Below are positions 8,320 through 17,391 of a stretch of 64,000 nucleotides of DNA, one piece after another; the first letter of the stretch is position 1, and the number at the start of each line of letters is the position of its first letter. Below the pieces are notes generated by a model. It saw nothing but the letters and a program-made list of their open reading frames with translations. It searched no databases and was not told the origin of the DNA. The position numbers and the translations under genes were made by a program. This DNA is from Microscilla marina ATCC 23134 (lineage in GTDB: Bacteria; Bacteroidota; Bacteroidia; Cytophagales; Microscillaceae), in assembly GCF_000169175.1 (NCBI RefSeq), contig NZ_AAWS01000004.1, positions 1 through 64,000 on the forward strand, in the 5' to 3' direction.

Positions 8320-8415
8320 ACGTATTTTGTTAATGATATTAAAATATGATATTTATTCTAGCATAGAATAGATCAAAGTCTTACTTTTGCTACTGAAATT
8401 ACTATATCTAATGCC

Positions 8416-8613
8416 TCAGGTTTTAGATATCCTGGCAGGGAGATAGAGGTATATTTTTCTGTCAGGTTTTTGTTTATGCCAGCCCATTAGAGCAATTAAC
8501 TGCCAGGGCTTCAACCTGAATCCCACCACACCCGCATCTTTTGAAAAATAAGCCGCCTCATTTTTATCACCCTTAATCACTCCATTAAGCCCCTTTACAG
8601 CAAATATTACACA
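8416..8613 (-). pseudogene. Possible remnant reading frame without a start codon
   Basis: An open minus-strand stretch of 66 codons reads like protein (VIKGDKNEAAYFSKDAG, then FRLKPWQLIALMGWHKQKP) between a TAG at 8614 and a TGA at 8416. It has no good start and matches no family known to me. It may be a decayed gene, or chance. The rest of 8320-8781 shows nothing else. Confidence 0.25.
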
Positions 8614-8781
8614 CTATACCAGTAACCTGTCTGATGTCTCAGTTGTCGGACTTGCCTTCTCTTGTTGCAAAAACACAAAATAATAATCAATTAAGTCTTG
8701 GATGTACTCTTTGGTTTTTTGCCCACTAACAAATCTAATTTACAGGTTTTCCATTGTTTGGTTGGTAGTTGATTGGCTTAC

Positions 8782-9213
8782 TTACTGATTTAACATTTCA
8801 TACTTTTTAGCTTTCTCCTGCGTAGTTTGTATCTGCTGCTTGCCCACCCCCGCTGCGACTGCCTTACGAAGTACTTCTTTCTCGCTGATTTGAAACTCCC
8901 TGAATACGGTTTGCCAGGCGTCAGGGTTTTTCCAGTGTTGTCGCTCTTTTTCGCTGAGGTTTTCGGCCAGTAAAATCACTACCTGATTGCCTGCGGCAAA
9001 CAAGCATTCGATGAGTTGGCGGGTAAAAGCCAGTGGATCAGTGGTAGTTTTGGTTTTCTGAGTGGCTTTGCCGCCACCATCAATTATTGCTTCATTGGCG
9101 GCAAGAGATACCACAGGTAGCCCCTGGCAAGTAGCCCAGGATTTTTTCCCCGAAAAGGGCAATCCTACCGTGCAGTACAAAGTAGGCAACGGGGGTTGAT
9201 CTTGTTTTTTCAT
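8782..9213 (-). CDS. P-loop-like small protein of the tail-tip cluster
   Basis: The protein has 143 residues and begins like an AAA_33-type kinase (LYCTVGLPFSGKKSW). The loop reads GKKS where a Walker A needs GK followed by S/T, so nucleotide binding may be altered. A second hydrophobic strand (NQVVILLAENLSEKERQHW) fits a P-loop fold, and the C-terminus is helical and basic. It is the last gene of the tail-tip run, 10 bp after its neighbour. Its role in the particle is unknown; it may be an unrelated passenger gene. Confidence 0.5.
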   Translation of the reverse strand: MKKQDQPPLPTLYCTVGLPFSGKKSWATCQGLPVVSLAANEAIIDGGGKATQKTKTTTDPLAFTRQLIECLFAAGNQVVILLAENLSEKERQHWKNPDAWQTVFREFQISEKEVLRKAVAAGVGKQQIQTTQEKAKKYEMLNQ

Positions 9214-9223
9214 GGTGATTTAA

Positions 9224-10486
9224 TTAAATAAAGTAACTGGCAAAAATGCCTAAAAAGTGCATAGTGTCGCTGCCTTCCTGATTGTCTATATCAAGGGCAT
9301 TTATTAGATTTAACTCTGTGGGTGACATATCCGCCATTACATGGCTTACTGGCTGAAAAGTGCTGATGCGGTCATCAGAACGGTAAATAATCGTTTTAAT
9401 TCTTTTGGTAGATTGCGGAGCAAAATTGCTTTGTGCAAACCCTGTTAGAAGCTTTGAATATTCGGGTAAGGAAACGAGTGACAAGTAACCAAATAAACTT
9501 ACTCTAAATGGATAGCGGTTTTCTATAAGTTCCACTTCTATGCAAAGTGGCTGCTTCAGCTTGGCGTCAATTTCTTGCTTAATTGGTAGCCCAATCTTAA
9601 CCCAAGCTTCATAATTGGTTTTATCAAGGTATTCATGAGTTGGGAAGTATTTGATTAACTTTCCCCCAGTTTTGTAAATTTCAATTTGAATGCTTAAATC
9701 GTAATCCTCATGCCCGGCATACAATTGCTCTACATTAGCTCCTATCTGCTCATCAATATCGTACAGGATTGCCTTGCCCAAAAGAAGGGCATTGGCAGGT
9801 ATTTGCCCCTGGACTACTAAAAACTCCAAGGCATCTTGCCACTTGTTAGGTTGGCAATAAAACTGGAATACATCTCCTTCATAGTTGCCGCCAAAAGGCG
9901 GAGGGAAGTTGATCACAATATCCCCTGAGATGCGCCATTTTTTGCCTTGACAGATAATTTCGGTTTGGTCGCTCTGGTTGCCAGTCCGCTCTGCATTGAA
10001 TATGAGACTGTCACCGAGTGGCTTTTTCAGGTCGAAACCTGCCACTATGCCTTCTTCAGTGCCCAAGGCAACCCTGGTATGCCACAACTCTTGATGCACC
10101 ACCTCGGCTTGATCCAAAGAAGGATTTACCAACTTAAGTCTTCTAATCTTGTGGGGAGCGTGTGCATTGCCGTTGGCATAAATCACTGGGTTGCCTGGGC
10201 GACTGGTTTCCTCAATTGCCCAGCCGTAATTTTCTGCATCCGGGATGCTTTGCTCTTGCACTTCGAACACTTCACTGTTGTGGAGCATCATGCCTGCGGT
10301 ATTGGTAGCAAACCCTGCGTCATCTTCGCTGATTTCGCAGCCTTTCAAAATATAGGACTTACTCAAGTCAAGCCCTAATGCAGTAAACATGGCTGCCTGC
10401 CCTTCTTGCTGAGCTTCCTGCAAATGGAGCAAATCGTCCAGCGAGTCGGGGTGCCCGCCCGTAATGAGGTCTAATATTTTTGCCAT
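9224..10486 (-). CDS. Phage tail tip or fibre-like structural protein
   Basis: The start is placed at ATG 10486 (MAKILDLITGGHPDSLDDLL) rather than 10558, because this removes an overlap with the preceding gene and leaves a 10-bp gap. The 420-residue product has no catalytic motif. It is rich in beta-prone stretches with many W, Y and N residues and has no transmembrane segment. Coming after the J and I-like genes of a contractile tail, it occupies the place of tail-fibre or tip proteins. The role rests on position, not on a recognised domain. Confidence 0.55.
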   Translation of the reverse strand: MAKILDLITGGHPDSLDDLLHLQEAQQEGQAAMFTALGLDLSKSYILKGCEISEDDAGFATNTAGMMLHNSEVFEVQEQSIPDAENYGWAIEETSRPGNPVIYANGNAHAPHKIRRLKLVNPSLDQAEVVHQELWHTRVALGTEEGIVAGFDLKKPLGDSLIFNAERTGNQSDQTEIICQGKKWRISGDIVINFPPPFGGNYEGDVFQFYCQPNKWQDALEFLVVQGQIPANALLLGKAILYDIDEQIGANVEQLYAGHEDYDLSIQIEIYKTGGKLIKYFPTHEYLDKTNYEAWVKIGLPIKQEIDAKLKQPLCIEVELIENRYPFRVSLFGYLSLVSLPEYSKLLTGFAQSNFAPQSTKRIKTIIYRSDDRISTFQPVSHVMADMSPTELNLINALDIDNQEGSDTMHFLGIFASYFI

Positions 10487-10496
10487 AGTGTGTCTC

Positions 10497-10997
10497 TTAC
10501 TCTTTGATAATAATTGTGTAGGTCTTATCTGGTAGCTTGTATTTATCGATAAAAGCACTTACATGAAGCTGTTGGTCGGCCGTTAGCGCCGGAGCTTGGA
10601 CTACAAAATCGAACTCCCCCTGAAACTCGCCCAAAGTGTAGCTAAACTTGGGAAGGAGGTTTCTTTGGGTAATTTCATTCAGCGAGTAACGATAATATTG
10701 CAAACTGGAGGCTTCGCTGAGGTAATAGATATAGCGGCGATTTCTCTGATACGTTTGGTTGATGATCACTACCTCCTGACTCAGCCCCAACCTTCGGTTG
10801 AGCTCTTCTTCGAGCACCATCGTTTGGTTACTGATGGCGATTTCCAGCTGGGTAGCTACTCTGAACGCCACAAACTGCTCATACAAGGTTTTGATGGGGG
10901 TAAGCATTACTTGCAGCCAAGCCAAATGCCGTGCTTGCTCCTTTTTGAGGTACGAAGGCACTAGCCAGCGCACAAACTTGTTCCAGTCAATGGTCAT
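10497..10997 (-). CDS. Putative baseplate protein at the gpI position
   Basis: A 166-residue protein immediately after the baseplate J gene (17 bp). P2-like tails place gene I, a baseplate-wedge component, here. The N-terminal half is helical (DWNKFVRWLVPSYLKKEQAR, then TPIKTLYEQFVAFR), and the C-terminal half is a small beta-rich domain ending YTIIIKE. Sequence identity with gpI is not evident, so the assignment depends on order and size. Confidence 0.5.
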   Translation of the reverse strand: MTIDWNKFVRWLVPSYLKKEQARHLAWLQVMLTPIKTLYEQFVAFRVATQLEIAISNQTMVLEEELNRRLGLSQEVVIINQTYQRNRRYIYYLSEASSLQYYRYSLNEITQRNLLPKFSYTLGEFQGEFDFVVQAPALTADQQLHVSAFIDKYKLPDKTYTIIIKE

Positions 10998-11014
10998 GCT
11001 TTTATTTACTTATT

Positions 11015-11830
11015 TTATAAAGGAGTTTTTAAGGTGAGATGGTCTTTGAGTGGGTGTGCATTGTCCAGTTTGATGTATCCGGACTTGGGTATATACACCC
11101 GGTTTACTGGAGTGTAAGTTTCTCCACTTGCCTTTGCTTCAAATAATGTAATGACGACATCTTCTACTCCGGCAACTGCCTGAACTGCATCTACAATTTT
11201 AGATTTTAGTATTTTACCGTCAAAGGGCAGGTTGGCTAAGTGCTGTTTGATAGCGGTTTCTATGCTTGTTTTGAATGGAGCAGGTTCCAGCAAGGGATTG
11301 TAGTATACTTCCAGGCTAATTTTAATCGTATCGCCGGGCAAGCTGTTGACCACCACATAAGCCCCTGGCGGTTGGAGACGGTCAATGTAGGCTCTGGCCG
11401 CTGCCAGTTCGCCTGCCGAAAGTTGCCCCGGCTGTCCGTCCACTGTTTTGGCTACTTTGAGCGTGGCAACGTTGTCATTGCCGCTGGCCACCGAAATGGC
11501 GGCTTGGCTGATGATTTGTTTTTCGGGAGATACCTGGGCATAACCCAGTGCTCCGTTGGCATTCCTGATGAGATCATCGCCGTACTGAAATTTCGTTGCC
11601 TGTAGCACAAACCACTCTGCTGAGCCAAATATGCTTTGTGCGAGCCGGGCTTCTACTTCTGCCTTGTGTCGATCAAAGAGTTGCTCCAGCGTCCAGACTG
11701 CCATGGCCACCACATAGAGCCAGAGTCGCCAGATCGCAAAGTTAGAAGGAGAGTCCAGGGCATCGAGCTTGGGTTCGGCAGCCTTGGCCGCCAAAAGTTC
11801 GTTGCGTATTTGAGTAAGAGTTCTTGCCAT
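11015..11830 (-). CDS. Baseplate J-like wedge protein
   Basis: The protein has 271 residues. The N-terminal helix-rich part (MARTLTQIRNELLAAKAAEP, then LWLYVVAMAVWTLEQLFDRH) and the later segments with a repeated beta-alpha pattern (IKISLEVYYNP, then VDAVQAVAGVEDVVITLFEA) are typical of the P2 gpJ / Mu gp47 family, which links baseplate wedges to the hub and the fibres. It lies between the LysM/X and I-like genes, the usual order. Confidence 0.75.
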   Translation of the reverse strand: MARTLTQIRNELLAAKAAEPKLDALDSPSNFAIWRLWLYVVAMAVWTLEQLFDRHKAEVEARLAQSIFGSAEWFVLQATKFQYGDDLIRNANGALGYAQVSPEKQIISQAAISVASGNDNVATLKVAKTVDGQPGQLSAGELAAARAYIDRLQPPGAYVVVNSLPGDTIKISLEVYYNPLLEPAPFKTSIETAIKQHLANLPFDGKILKSKIVDAVQAVAGVEDVVITLFEAKASGETYTPVNRVYIPKSGYIKLDNAHPLKDHLTLKTPL

Positions 11831-11842
11831 GCGTTTGCTATC

Positions 11843-12088
11843 TTAATTTCCTGTTTTTACAATTACCGCCTGGGGCAACTTATTTTGAAAGTATTTGACC
11901 AAGGGGTAGTCACGAATGTCTACCTTGTCAGGGTCATACCTGACCTTGGTGCCCGCTGCAATCTCCTCATCCAGCGAAAGCGTGGGGTTATCGTCCAAAA
12001 GCACAAAAAATGCCTGGGGGTTTCCATAGAGTTGCAAAGCAAGGTCTATGATATTTTGCCCCTCGTAAGTGGTATAAGTTTGAATCAT
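11843..12088 (-). CDS. Tail protein X-like LysM protein
   Basis: An 81-residue LysM fold: YTTYEGQNIIDLALQLYGNP, then FFVLLDDNPTL and AAGTKVRYDP. P2 gpX-type proteins of this size are baseplate components. It is placed between the W and J genes on the same strand. A short spacer at 12089-12157 holds one copy of an AACCAT-rich intergenic repeat. Confidence 0.75.
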   Translation of the reverse strand: MIQTYTTYEGQNIIDLALQLYGNPQAFFVLLDDNPTLSLDEEIAAGTKVRYDPDKVDIRDYPLVKYFQNKLPQAVIVKTGN

Positions 12089-12107
12089 TACAATTTATCA
12101 ATATCAT

Positions 12108-12163
12108 CGCTTTGCGCTAACCATTTAACCATTAGCGAAGCGAAACCATTCAACCATTCAATT
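12108..12163. repeat. AACCAT-rich intergenic repeat, copy 1
   Basis: Lies between the LysM/X and W genes. It reads GCTTTGCGCTAACCATT, then AACCATTAGCGAAGCGAAACC, then AACCATTCAA. Its function is unknown. Confidence 0.45.
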
Positions 12164-12505
12164 ACTCCACCCCGCTTCAATTCGTACCAACTCGCCTCCT
12201 ATTTGCTCGTCTATGTCAAAGCGTACAGATTCTATAGTTTGCCCGTCCAGTTCCAGTTGGAGCTCAATCTCAGCCCGCATTTCACTAAAATCACGGTTTT
12301 CATCATTTAGAAAAGTGTCCAAGCCAATACCCGCTTGGGGCGCAGCCCGCAAATCGCCCTTGTTTGCCAACAGGTTATGCGCCTGATGCTGTAGGGTGGC
12401 ATCGCCCAGGGCAAAGTCACCGTTTTCAAACGTGAGGTCTCCATCCACTTCCGAGAGCAGCACATCTATCGCCTTGCGCCACTTATTAGGGTCAGTTGTC
12501 GCCAT
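12158..12505 (-). CDS. Baseplate W / gp25-like protein
   Basis: The protein has 115 residues: DPNKWRKAIDVLLSEVDGDL, then HNLLANKGDLRAAPQAGIGL, then FSEMRAEIELQLELDGQTI. The last part resembles the sheath-initiator gp25/GPW fold, with an acidic helix and a C-terminal beta strand. Its start overlaps the end of the V spike gene by 14 bp, implying coupled translation. Confidence 0.75.
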   Translation of the reverse strand: MATTDPNKWRKAIDVLLSEVDGDLTFENGDFALGDATLQHQAHNLLANKGDLRAAPQAGIGLDTFLNDENRDFSEMRAEIELQLELDGQTIESVRFDIDEQIGGELVRIEAGWSN

Positions 12506-13190
12506 CGCCGTGCATTACTTTTTTGTTGATGATCGAATCTTTTAATACCCCGGTCTGTTTGCCCGCCACAGCTCCCTTGAGGGAGGCTTGCAATGCCGAA
12601 GGGCTGCCATTGCCAGGTTCTGGAATGGGTGGTCCCGAAAGTACTTGAACCAAGCCATCCAGGATTGCCTTGTTCTTGTTCCACTCGGTTTTGAGCTCTT
12701 TGATTTTGATCAGTCCACCTGCACTGTCTCCATTGAGCGAAAGCTGATCGGCAGCCAGCTTCAGGGTCAAATCACCTACTTTAAATTGGTGGGCATCCTG
12801 GCTCAGGTTTACTTCCAACTCACCGTTTTTGTAGCTCAAACCTGCTTCGCTCAACTCGGCAAAGCTGTCTTCGCTAAACCGGATGATTAGCTTTTCTACT
12901 TCCCCAAAACTGGTCACATAAGCCTCACTTTCCGAGGCTTCGAGCATCGATACAATCACCGCACTGCCTATTTTGGGAATAAAAACTACCCCGCCAATCA
13001 CTTCACTGTTTATACTTGCCACCAGACGTACATCGGGCAGGGGAGCCTCATCCCCCAAAGGCTGCACTTCGCAAGTGCGGGCACCTTCGTCTACCTCTAT
13101 CACCGTACCCCGGATGTTTTTGCTGTCAGTGGGTAAAGCCTCCATAATCCGCCTGATAGAAGCAATAAAAGCGTTGATCTGTTCGTCCAT
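12492..13190 (-). CDS. Baseplate assembly protein V (spike)
   Basis: A 232-residue protein. Residues 20-105 form an OB-fold domain (IRGTVIEVDEGARTCEVQPL, then GGVVFIPKIGSAVIVSM), as in gpV-type membrane-piercing spikes. Residues 105-160 are beta-helix-like strands (LSYKNGELEVNLS, then FKVGDLTLKLAADQLSLNGD). The C-terminal ~70 residues are helical and then Gly/Pro-rich. It is in the canonical D-V-W order. Confidence 0.8.
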   Translation of the reverse strand: MDEQINAFIASIRRIMEALPTDSKNIRGTVIEVDEGARTCEVQPLGDEAPLPDVRLVASINSEVIGGVVFIPKIGSAVIVSMLEASESEAYVTSFGEVEKLIIRFSEDSFAELSEAGLSYKNGELEVNLSQDAHQFKVGDLTLKLAADQLSLNGDSAGGLIKIKELKTEWNKNKAILDGLVQVLSGPPIPEPGNGSPSALQASLKGAVAGKQTGVLKDSIINKKVMHGDGDN

Positions 13191-13198
13191 AGTTTAGT

Positions 13199-14188
13199 TT
13201 ACTGCGCCCTCCTTCCAATTTTGACGGCTCGCTTGAAGCCCCCGGTTTTGCTGACCGTGGTTTTTACTTCATCTACAAAATACAATCCTTCGCGTTCGGG
13301 GTAGTCAGCATCCCGGATTTGGCAACGTGCCGAATGCACCACGTGTGGAATACCCAGGGTTTTGATTCCCCCCTTGTAGCCCTCGTAGCGGTACAGCTTG
13401 ACCTTCTCGTTGGCAATTTTTTGCAAGGTATCCTTGTCTGCAATAGGCTCAGGCGAAATCCAGGTTCTCAGCTCGCCTTCTTCGCTACCTGCGTACACTT
13501 CCAACTTTTGGTTGTTTTTGAGGTAAGAGGTAGCCTTGAGTCTGATCTTGATGTCCTCCTTGCGGCGGTATTCCAACTCGGTAGCAAGTACGTTTCGCTG
13601 TAAGTCATACACCACAGGTGCTTCATCTACCCCAGTAGTAGCCGCTACATCCTCTGAATAAGGCAAGCCCACGTACAACTGCTTGCCCCGAAAGTACATC
13701 GCCAGCCCGTAGTTGTCTTTGAGCTTTTGCAACACTTTGGCGGCGCTGGCATTGGCCACCCGAAAGGGGGCAAGGGCTACTTCAGGCACCTCTTTGGGGT
13801 TCACAAACTCCACCTCAAAGCCCTTGATTGCTTCTTCAATTACTTCCTTCAAAGTGGTTTGCTTCCAGGTTTTGTTGAGGTTGGAGCGCTGCAAATGGTA
13901 GACCTCATCCACGCAATGCATCTCGAAGGGTTGGTTGGGGAGCAGCCGGGCAATGTAACCTTTGAATTCGGTATGCAGTTCGCCGTCATAGCCCAGTTTG
14001 ATTTCTACTCCATCTCCTTCTTTGAGCTGCTTGTTGAACTGACCCCGTAACCTGCCCAACTTCAGCACAGCCATATCACCCAGGTTTTTCCACGAACTGG
14101 TGATTTCCAGCGAGGTAAAGCTGTCTAACAGGTACTGCGTGCCACCAGCAGCAGGGGTAAATATGACTTGGGTGTTGAATGTGAGCAT
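13199..14188 (-). CDS. Phage late control D / baseplate hub protein
   Basis: The 329-residue sequence fits the gpD/gp27-like hub. It has LEITSSWKNLGDMAVLKL near residue 30, then GDGVEIKLGYDGELHTEFKG, and later LQKLKDNYGLAMYFRGKQLY, and ends in FVDEVKTTVSKTGGFKRAVK, a typical hub C-terminus. It sits 8 bp upstream of the V gene, so both are in one operon. It is divergent from the tape measure gene, from which a 162-bp spacer separates it. Confidence 0.8.
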   Translation of the reverse strand: MLTFNTQVIFTPAAGGTQYLLDSFTSLEITSSWKNLGDMAVLKLGRLRGQFNKQLKEGDGVEIKLGYDGELHTEFKGYIARLLPNQPFEMHCVDEVYHLQRSNLNKTWKQTTLKEVIEEAIKGFEVEFVNPKEVPEVALAPFRVANASAAKVLQKLKDNYGLAMYFRGKQLYVGLPYSEDVAATTGVDEAPVVYDLQRNVLATELEYRRKEDIKIRLKATSYLKNNQKLEVYAGSEEGELRTWISPEPIADKDTLQKIANEKVKLYRYEGYKGGIKTLGIPHVVHSARCQIRDADYPEREGLYFVDEVKTTVSKTGGFKRAVKIGRRAQ

Positions 14189-14350
14189 GGGGGCAAAAAA
14201 CAGAACACAGGAGTGAGCTCACAAGAAAAGTTCGTCAAATAGTGGAGTTTGCTCATGTGGTTGCGGAATAGTTGCATAATGATGAAAAGTGTAAAGGTGG
14301 TTCCATTCAAAAACTGCATATAGCAAGCAAAAAACAGACGCGCTACATCA

Positions 14351-16996
14351 ATGAAAATCTACGAGTTTGCTCTCAAAATGCGGGACCTGGCAAGTTCCAA
14401 AGTGGAAAAGCTACACAAGCTGGCTGGCAATACCAGGTCTAAGGTAGAACAGCTCGGAGCTCAGGCAAGTAAGGCAGCGGGCAAGTTTCAGCAACGCTTC
14501 CCGGCGGCAAGTCAGGCGGTCGCTGCTGTAGGCAATGCCACCTCAAGGGTCATCCGCAAAATGGGCAAACTTCGTCAGGTAGTGGCTTCGGGAGTGAGCA
14601 CTGCCTTTAAAGGGCTCAAAAAAGCCATGCTTGCTATAGGCGTGGCAGCTACCCTTGCTTTTGGAGTGGCAGTCAAAGAGAGTATGGGCTTCAATGCCCA
14701 GATGAGCCGGGTGCAGGCAGTGACTGGAGCTGCCGGGGCTGATATGCAAATAATGCGCAAAAAAGCCATGGAAATGGGTAAAAGCACTAAGTTTAGCGCC
14801 AAAGAAGCGGGTGAAGGTTTAGAGGAACTGACCAGGGCTGGTTTTACTGCCAAAGATTCGGCGAGTGCCTTGGGTGGAGTGCTTGACCTGGCGGCGGCTT
14901 CGGGGGTAAGTCTTGGTAAAGCCGCCAAAACTACTTCAGGCATTGTCAATGGTTTTGGTTTTGAGGCAGGCAAAGCTACTTATGTAGCGGATATTTTGGC
15001 GAAAACGGCCAGTTCTTCAGCCACCGATATTGAGGGGCTGACCGAAAGTTTTACTTACCTGATGTCTACTGCTAAACCGCTGGGCATTACTCTGGAAGAG
15101 TCAGCTGCGGCCATTGGCATTTTGGGAGATGGCACGCTTACAGGTTCTATGGCAACCACTACCCTTGCCTCAGGGTTGAGCAGACTTGCCAAACCCACCC
15201 GCCAAATGCGCACATTAATGAAAGGACTGGGCATTGAAATGTTTGACTCCAAAGGTAAATTTATTGGGCTGGCCAGCATGACCCAGGAGCTTGAACGGGT
15301 CACCGCCAATATGACTGACAGGCAAAAGCAAGCGACTTTATCTACTCTTTTTGGCGCCAACGCGCTTAAAAACTTTTCAACTTTACTTGACACCCGAAAA
15401 AAAATACAAATTGATGCCACCAATGCCACCCAGGTAGCGCTGATGAAGCGACTCATTGGGGAAAAACGTTTGCAGGCTGCCCTCAAAAATGGAGGAGAGA
15501 CTGTACTCAAAGGAGCGGAGGCACTCAAGGCGTACAATCTGATTCTGGCAACTTCTGAAGGTACTGCCAAAAAAATGGCCAAAACCATGGAAGATAACCT
15601 GGCGGGGGATGTGACCAAGGCAAAGTCGGCTTTCAGCGGCTTGATGATTGAAATTGGCGACCGCTTTGACCCTTTCCTGCGCCGGATGACCCAATCAATG
15701 ACAGGGGTGCTGAGCAACCTGGGCGAAAACTTCGGAATGTATTACAAAACCCTCAGCGATGCTTTTGCACCTTTACGTAAAGCCTTTGGGCAGTTCAAGC
15801 GCGATTTGTTGGGGGCACAAGGTAGTCTGGGCGACTTTGGCAATGCTTCACTTGGCGTAAAAGAAGTGGTACAGGGCATTGCCCAGGCAGTCAGCTTTGT
15901 CTCGCCTTTTATTGCCACGATGCTTGCTAATATCTCAGGGTTGATTGGTCGCCTGGTCACTACCTTTGCCCCCATGAAAGATCATATTCAACAGCTGCTT
16001 GGTGGGTTGCGCACCAACCTGCTGATGGTCAGCCAGGATGTATGGAACATTGCGGGCAACCTGATTGGGGCACTATCACCCTTGATTGAGGTGGTGCTCA
16101 ATGTGGCAAATACGATTATGGACAACTTTGGGCACATCTGGAAGGCAATCACCGGGGTGGTAAATATGGTACTGCCTTTTGTCTACCAGCTTGCCGATTC
16201 CTTTCGGGCAAACGTGGATGTGGGGGGCTTGCTGGATAGTGTCATGAGGGGCGTCACGGCAGTGATCAATGGTTTGCGCCCAGTGCTTCGGGTGATTTTA
16301 CGTCTGCTCACTCCTTTGGGCAAGCTCTTTTTGTGGATTGGGGGCATTTTGCTCAAAGTGGTAGGGGTTGCCTTTGAAGGTTTGGGTACCACTGTGGGCA
16401 AAGTATTTGGTGGCATAGGCGATTTGTTCAACTGGTTGATTGACAAGTTTAGCTGGGTGTTCAACAAGATCAAACAAGGGCTGCGCCTGATTGGGGTGAT
16501 GTCGAAAGAGGCAGACAGCGTGAGTCAGAAACAAAAGGATAAAATCCAGCAAGATAAAAAGCCAAAGCCTAAAACTATTGCCGAAGAACAACAGGAAAAG
16601 GAAGAAAAAGAGCGTAAAAAACGGGTTAAAAAACTACAGGATGAGATAGACCAGTTCAACGAAGACCGCAAGAAAAAAACGGTGGATACGATGACTGGTG
16701 CGGCTTTCAACACCTTGATTGCCCCCACTAAACAATCTGGTAAAACCACCAGGGCAACCCCGGAAGGCAGCAGTGGGGCAAGCACCACCAGTGCCAGTGG
16801 CATGAGCAAAATCACAGGCGGAGGCAGCAAACAGGTCAATATCAATATTAATGTGGGAGCGATTAATGGCATTGCCAATATTGAAAACGTGAACAGTTTA
16901 GACTCTAAAGGTCAGGAGGTGCAACAATCAGCCGATTTTATTGTACAGGAGATTGTCCGCAAGATCAATGGGGCAATGATGGTGCAGGAGGGGTAG
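14351..16996 (+). CDS. Phage tail tape measure protein (TP901 family)
   Basis: An 881-residue protein. Residues 110-330 are the TP901 core domain (GVAVKESMGFNAQMSRVQAV, then GMEM-like MEMGKSTKFSAKEAGEGLEE, then TSGIVNGFGFEA). Long hydrophobic and helical stretches follow at 430-690 (for example VVLNVANTIMDNFGHIWKAI), and then a K/E-rich segment near 730-770 and a Ser/Thr/Gly tail. Tape measure length sets tail length: at about 1.5 A per residue, roughly 130 nm is expected. It is the only phage structural gene on the plus strand and is separated from the chaperone genes by about 20 kb, which is unusual. Confidence 0.9.
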   Translation: MKIYEFALKMRDLASSKVEKLHKLAGNTRSKVEQLGAQASKAAGKFQQRFPAASQAVAAVGNATSRVIRKMGKLRQVVASGVSTAFKGLKKAMLAIGVAATLAFGVAVKESMGFNAQMSRVQAVTGAAGADMQIMRKKAMEMGKSTKFSAKEAGEGLEELTRAGFTAKDSASALGGVLDLAAASGVSLGKAAKTTSGIVNGFGFEAGKATYVADILAKTASSSATDIEGLTESFTYLMSTAKPLGITLEESAAAIGILGDGTLTGSMATTTLASGLSRLAKPTRQMRTLMKGLGIEMFDSKGKFIGLASMTQELERVTANMTDRQKQATLSTLFGANALKNFSTLLDTRKKIQIDATNATQVALMKRLIGEKRLQAALKNGGETVLKGAEALKAYNLILATSEGTAKKMAKTMEDNLAGDVTKAKSAFSGLMIEIGDRFDPFLRRMTQSMTGVLSNLGENFGMYYKTLSDAFAPLRKAFGQFKRDLLGAQGSLGDFGNASLGVKEVVQGIAQAVSFVSPFIATMLANISGLIGRLVTTFAPMKDHIQQLLGGLRTNLLMVSQDVWNIAGNLIGALSPLIEVVLNVANTIMDNFGHIWKAITGVVNMVLPFVYQLADSFRANVDVGGLLDSVMRGVTAVINGLRPVLRVILRLLTPLGKLFLWIGGILLKVVGVAFEGLGTTVGKVFGGIGDLFNWLIDKFSWVFNKIKQGLRLIGVMSKEADSVSQKQKDKIQQDKKPKPKTIAEEQQEKEEKERKKRVKKLQDEIDQFNEDRKKKTVDTMTGAAFNTLIAPTKQSGKTTRATPEGSSGASTTSASGMSKITGGGSKQVNININVGAINGIANIENVNSLDSKGQEVQQSADFIVQEIVRKINGAMMVQEG

Positions 16997-17391
16997 GCCA
17001 GCTTTAATAGTGAGCTATGCCTGGTACTTTTCACCTGTAACTTTATTGATAAGAAAAAATGGTATATCAAACAAATCAGCGGTATACAAGTACGTTTGCC
17101 GTGAGGTGTGTAATATGTCAACTCTTCGCCCGCATTGGTACGGTCGCCACCTCCTTGTACCAGCGAGGGCTGAAAGAAACAAATGCATTCCCCACTCGCA
17201 GAGAATGCATTTTATATAATCTGACTGCTTTGCTGAAAGATGTAAAGCCAGGCAGACTTATTCTTAAAAAAGCCATAGACAAATGATTTGGCTTTCACTT
17301 TCTAACAATCAATATTTCGTTTGCTTCATAACCGCATTATTAAATGCTCGTAGAAAAAAGGAACGCATTAAAATGCGCACTAGTGGGGTAT
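16997..17391. other. Gap after the tape measure gene
   Basis: No gene can be supported. A 75-codon plus-strand ORF (17059-17286, ending VKPGRLILKKAIDK) has weak coding character. After it a ~28-bp segment near 17288 (GGCTTTCACTTTCTAACAAT) closely matches one near 19862 downstream of the XRE remnant, and a small palindrome CGCATT-AA-AATGCG follows. The spacer marks the boundary between the tail gene and the toxin locus. Confidence 0.4.

Noticed and set aside
15055-15717. 220-codon minus-strand ORF antisense to the tape measure gene
   Set aside because: A Ser/Ala/Val-rich shadow of the TP901 gene, which has clear domain structure on the plus strand.
8782-16996. An extracellular contractile injection system or R-type tailocin instead of a phage
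   Set aside because: The D-V-W-X-J order alone would allow it, but a capsid protein, ClpP-like head protease and scaffold occur in the same element, so a phage origin is better supported. Domestication is still possible.
17059-17286. 75-codon plus-strand ORF after the tape measure gene
   Set aside because: The first half is unlike protein and no match is known; kept only as part of the spacer note.
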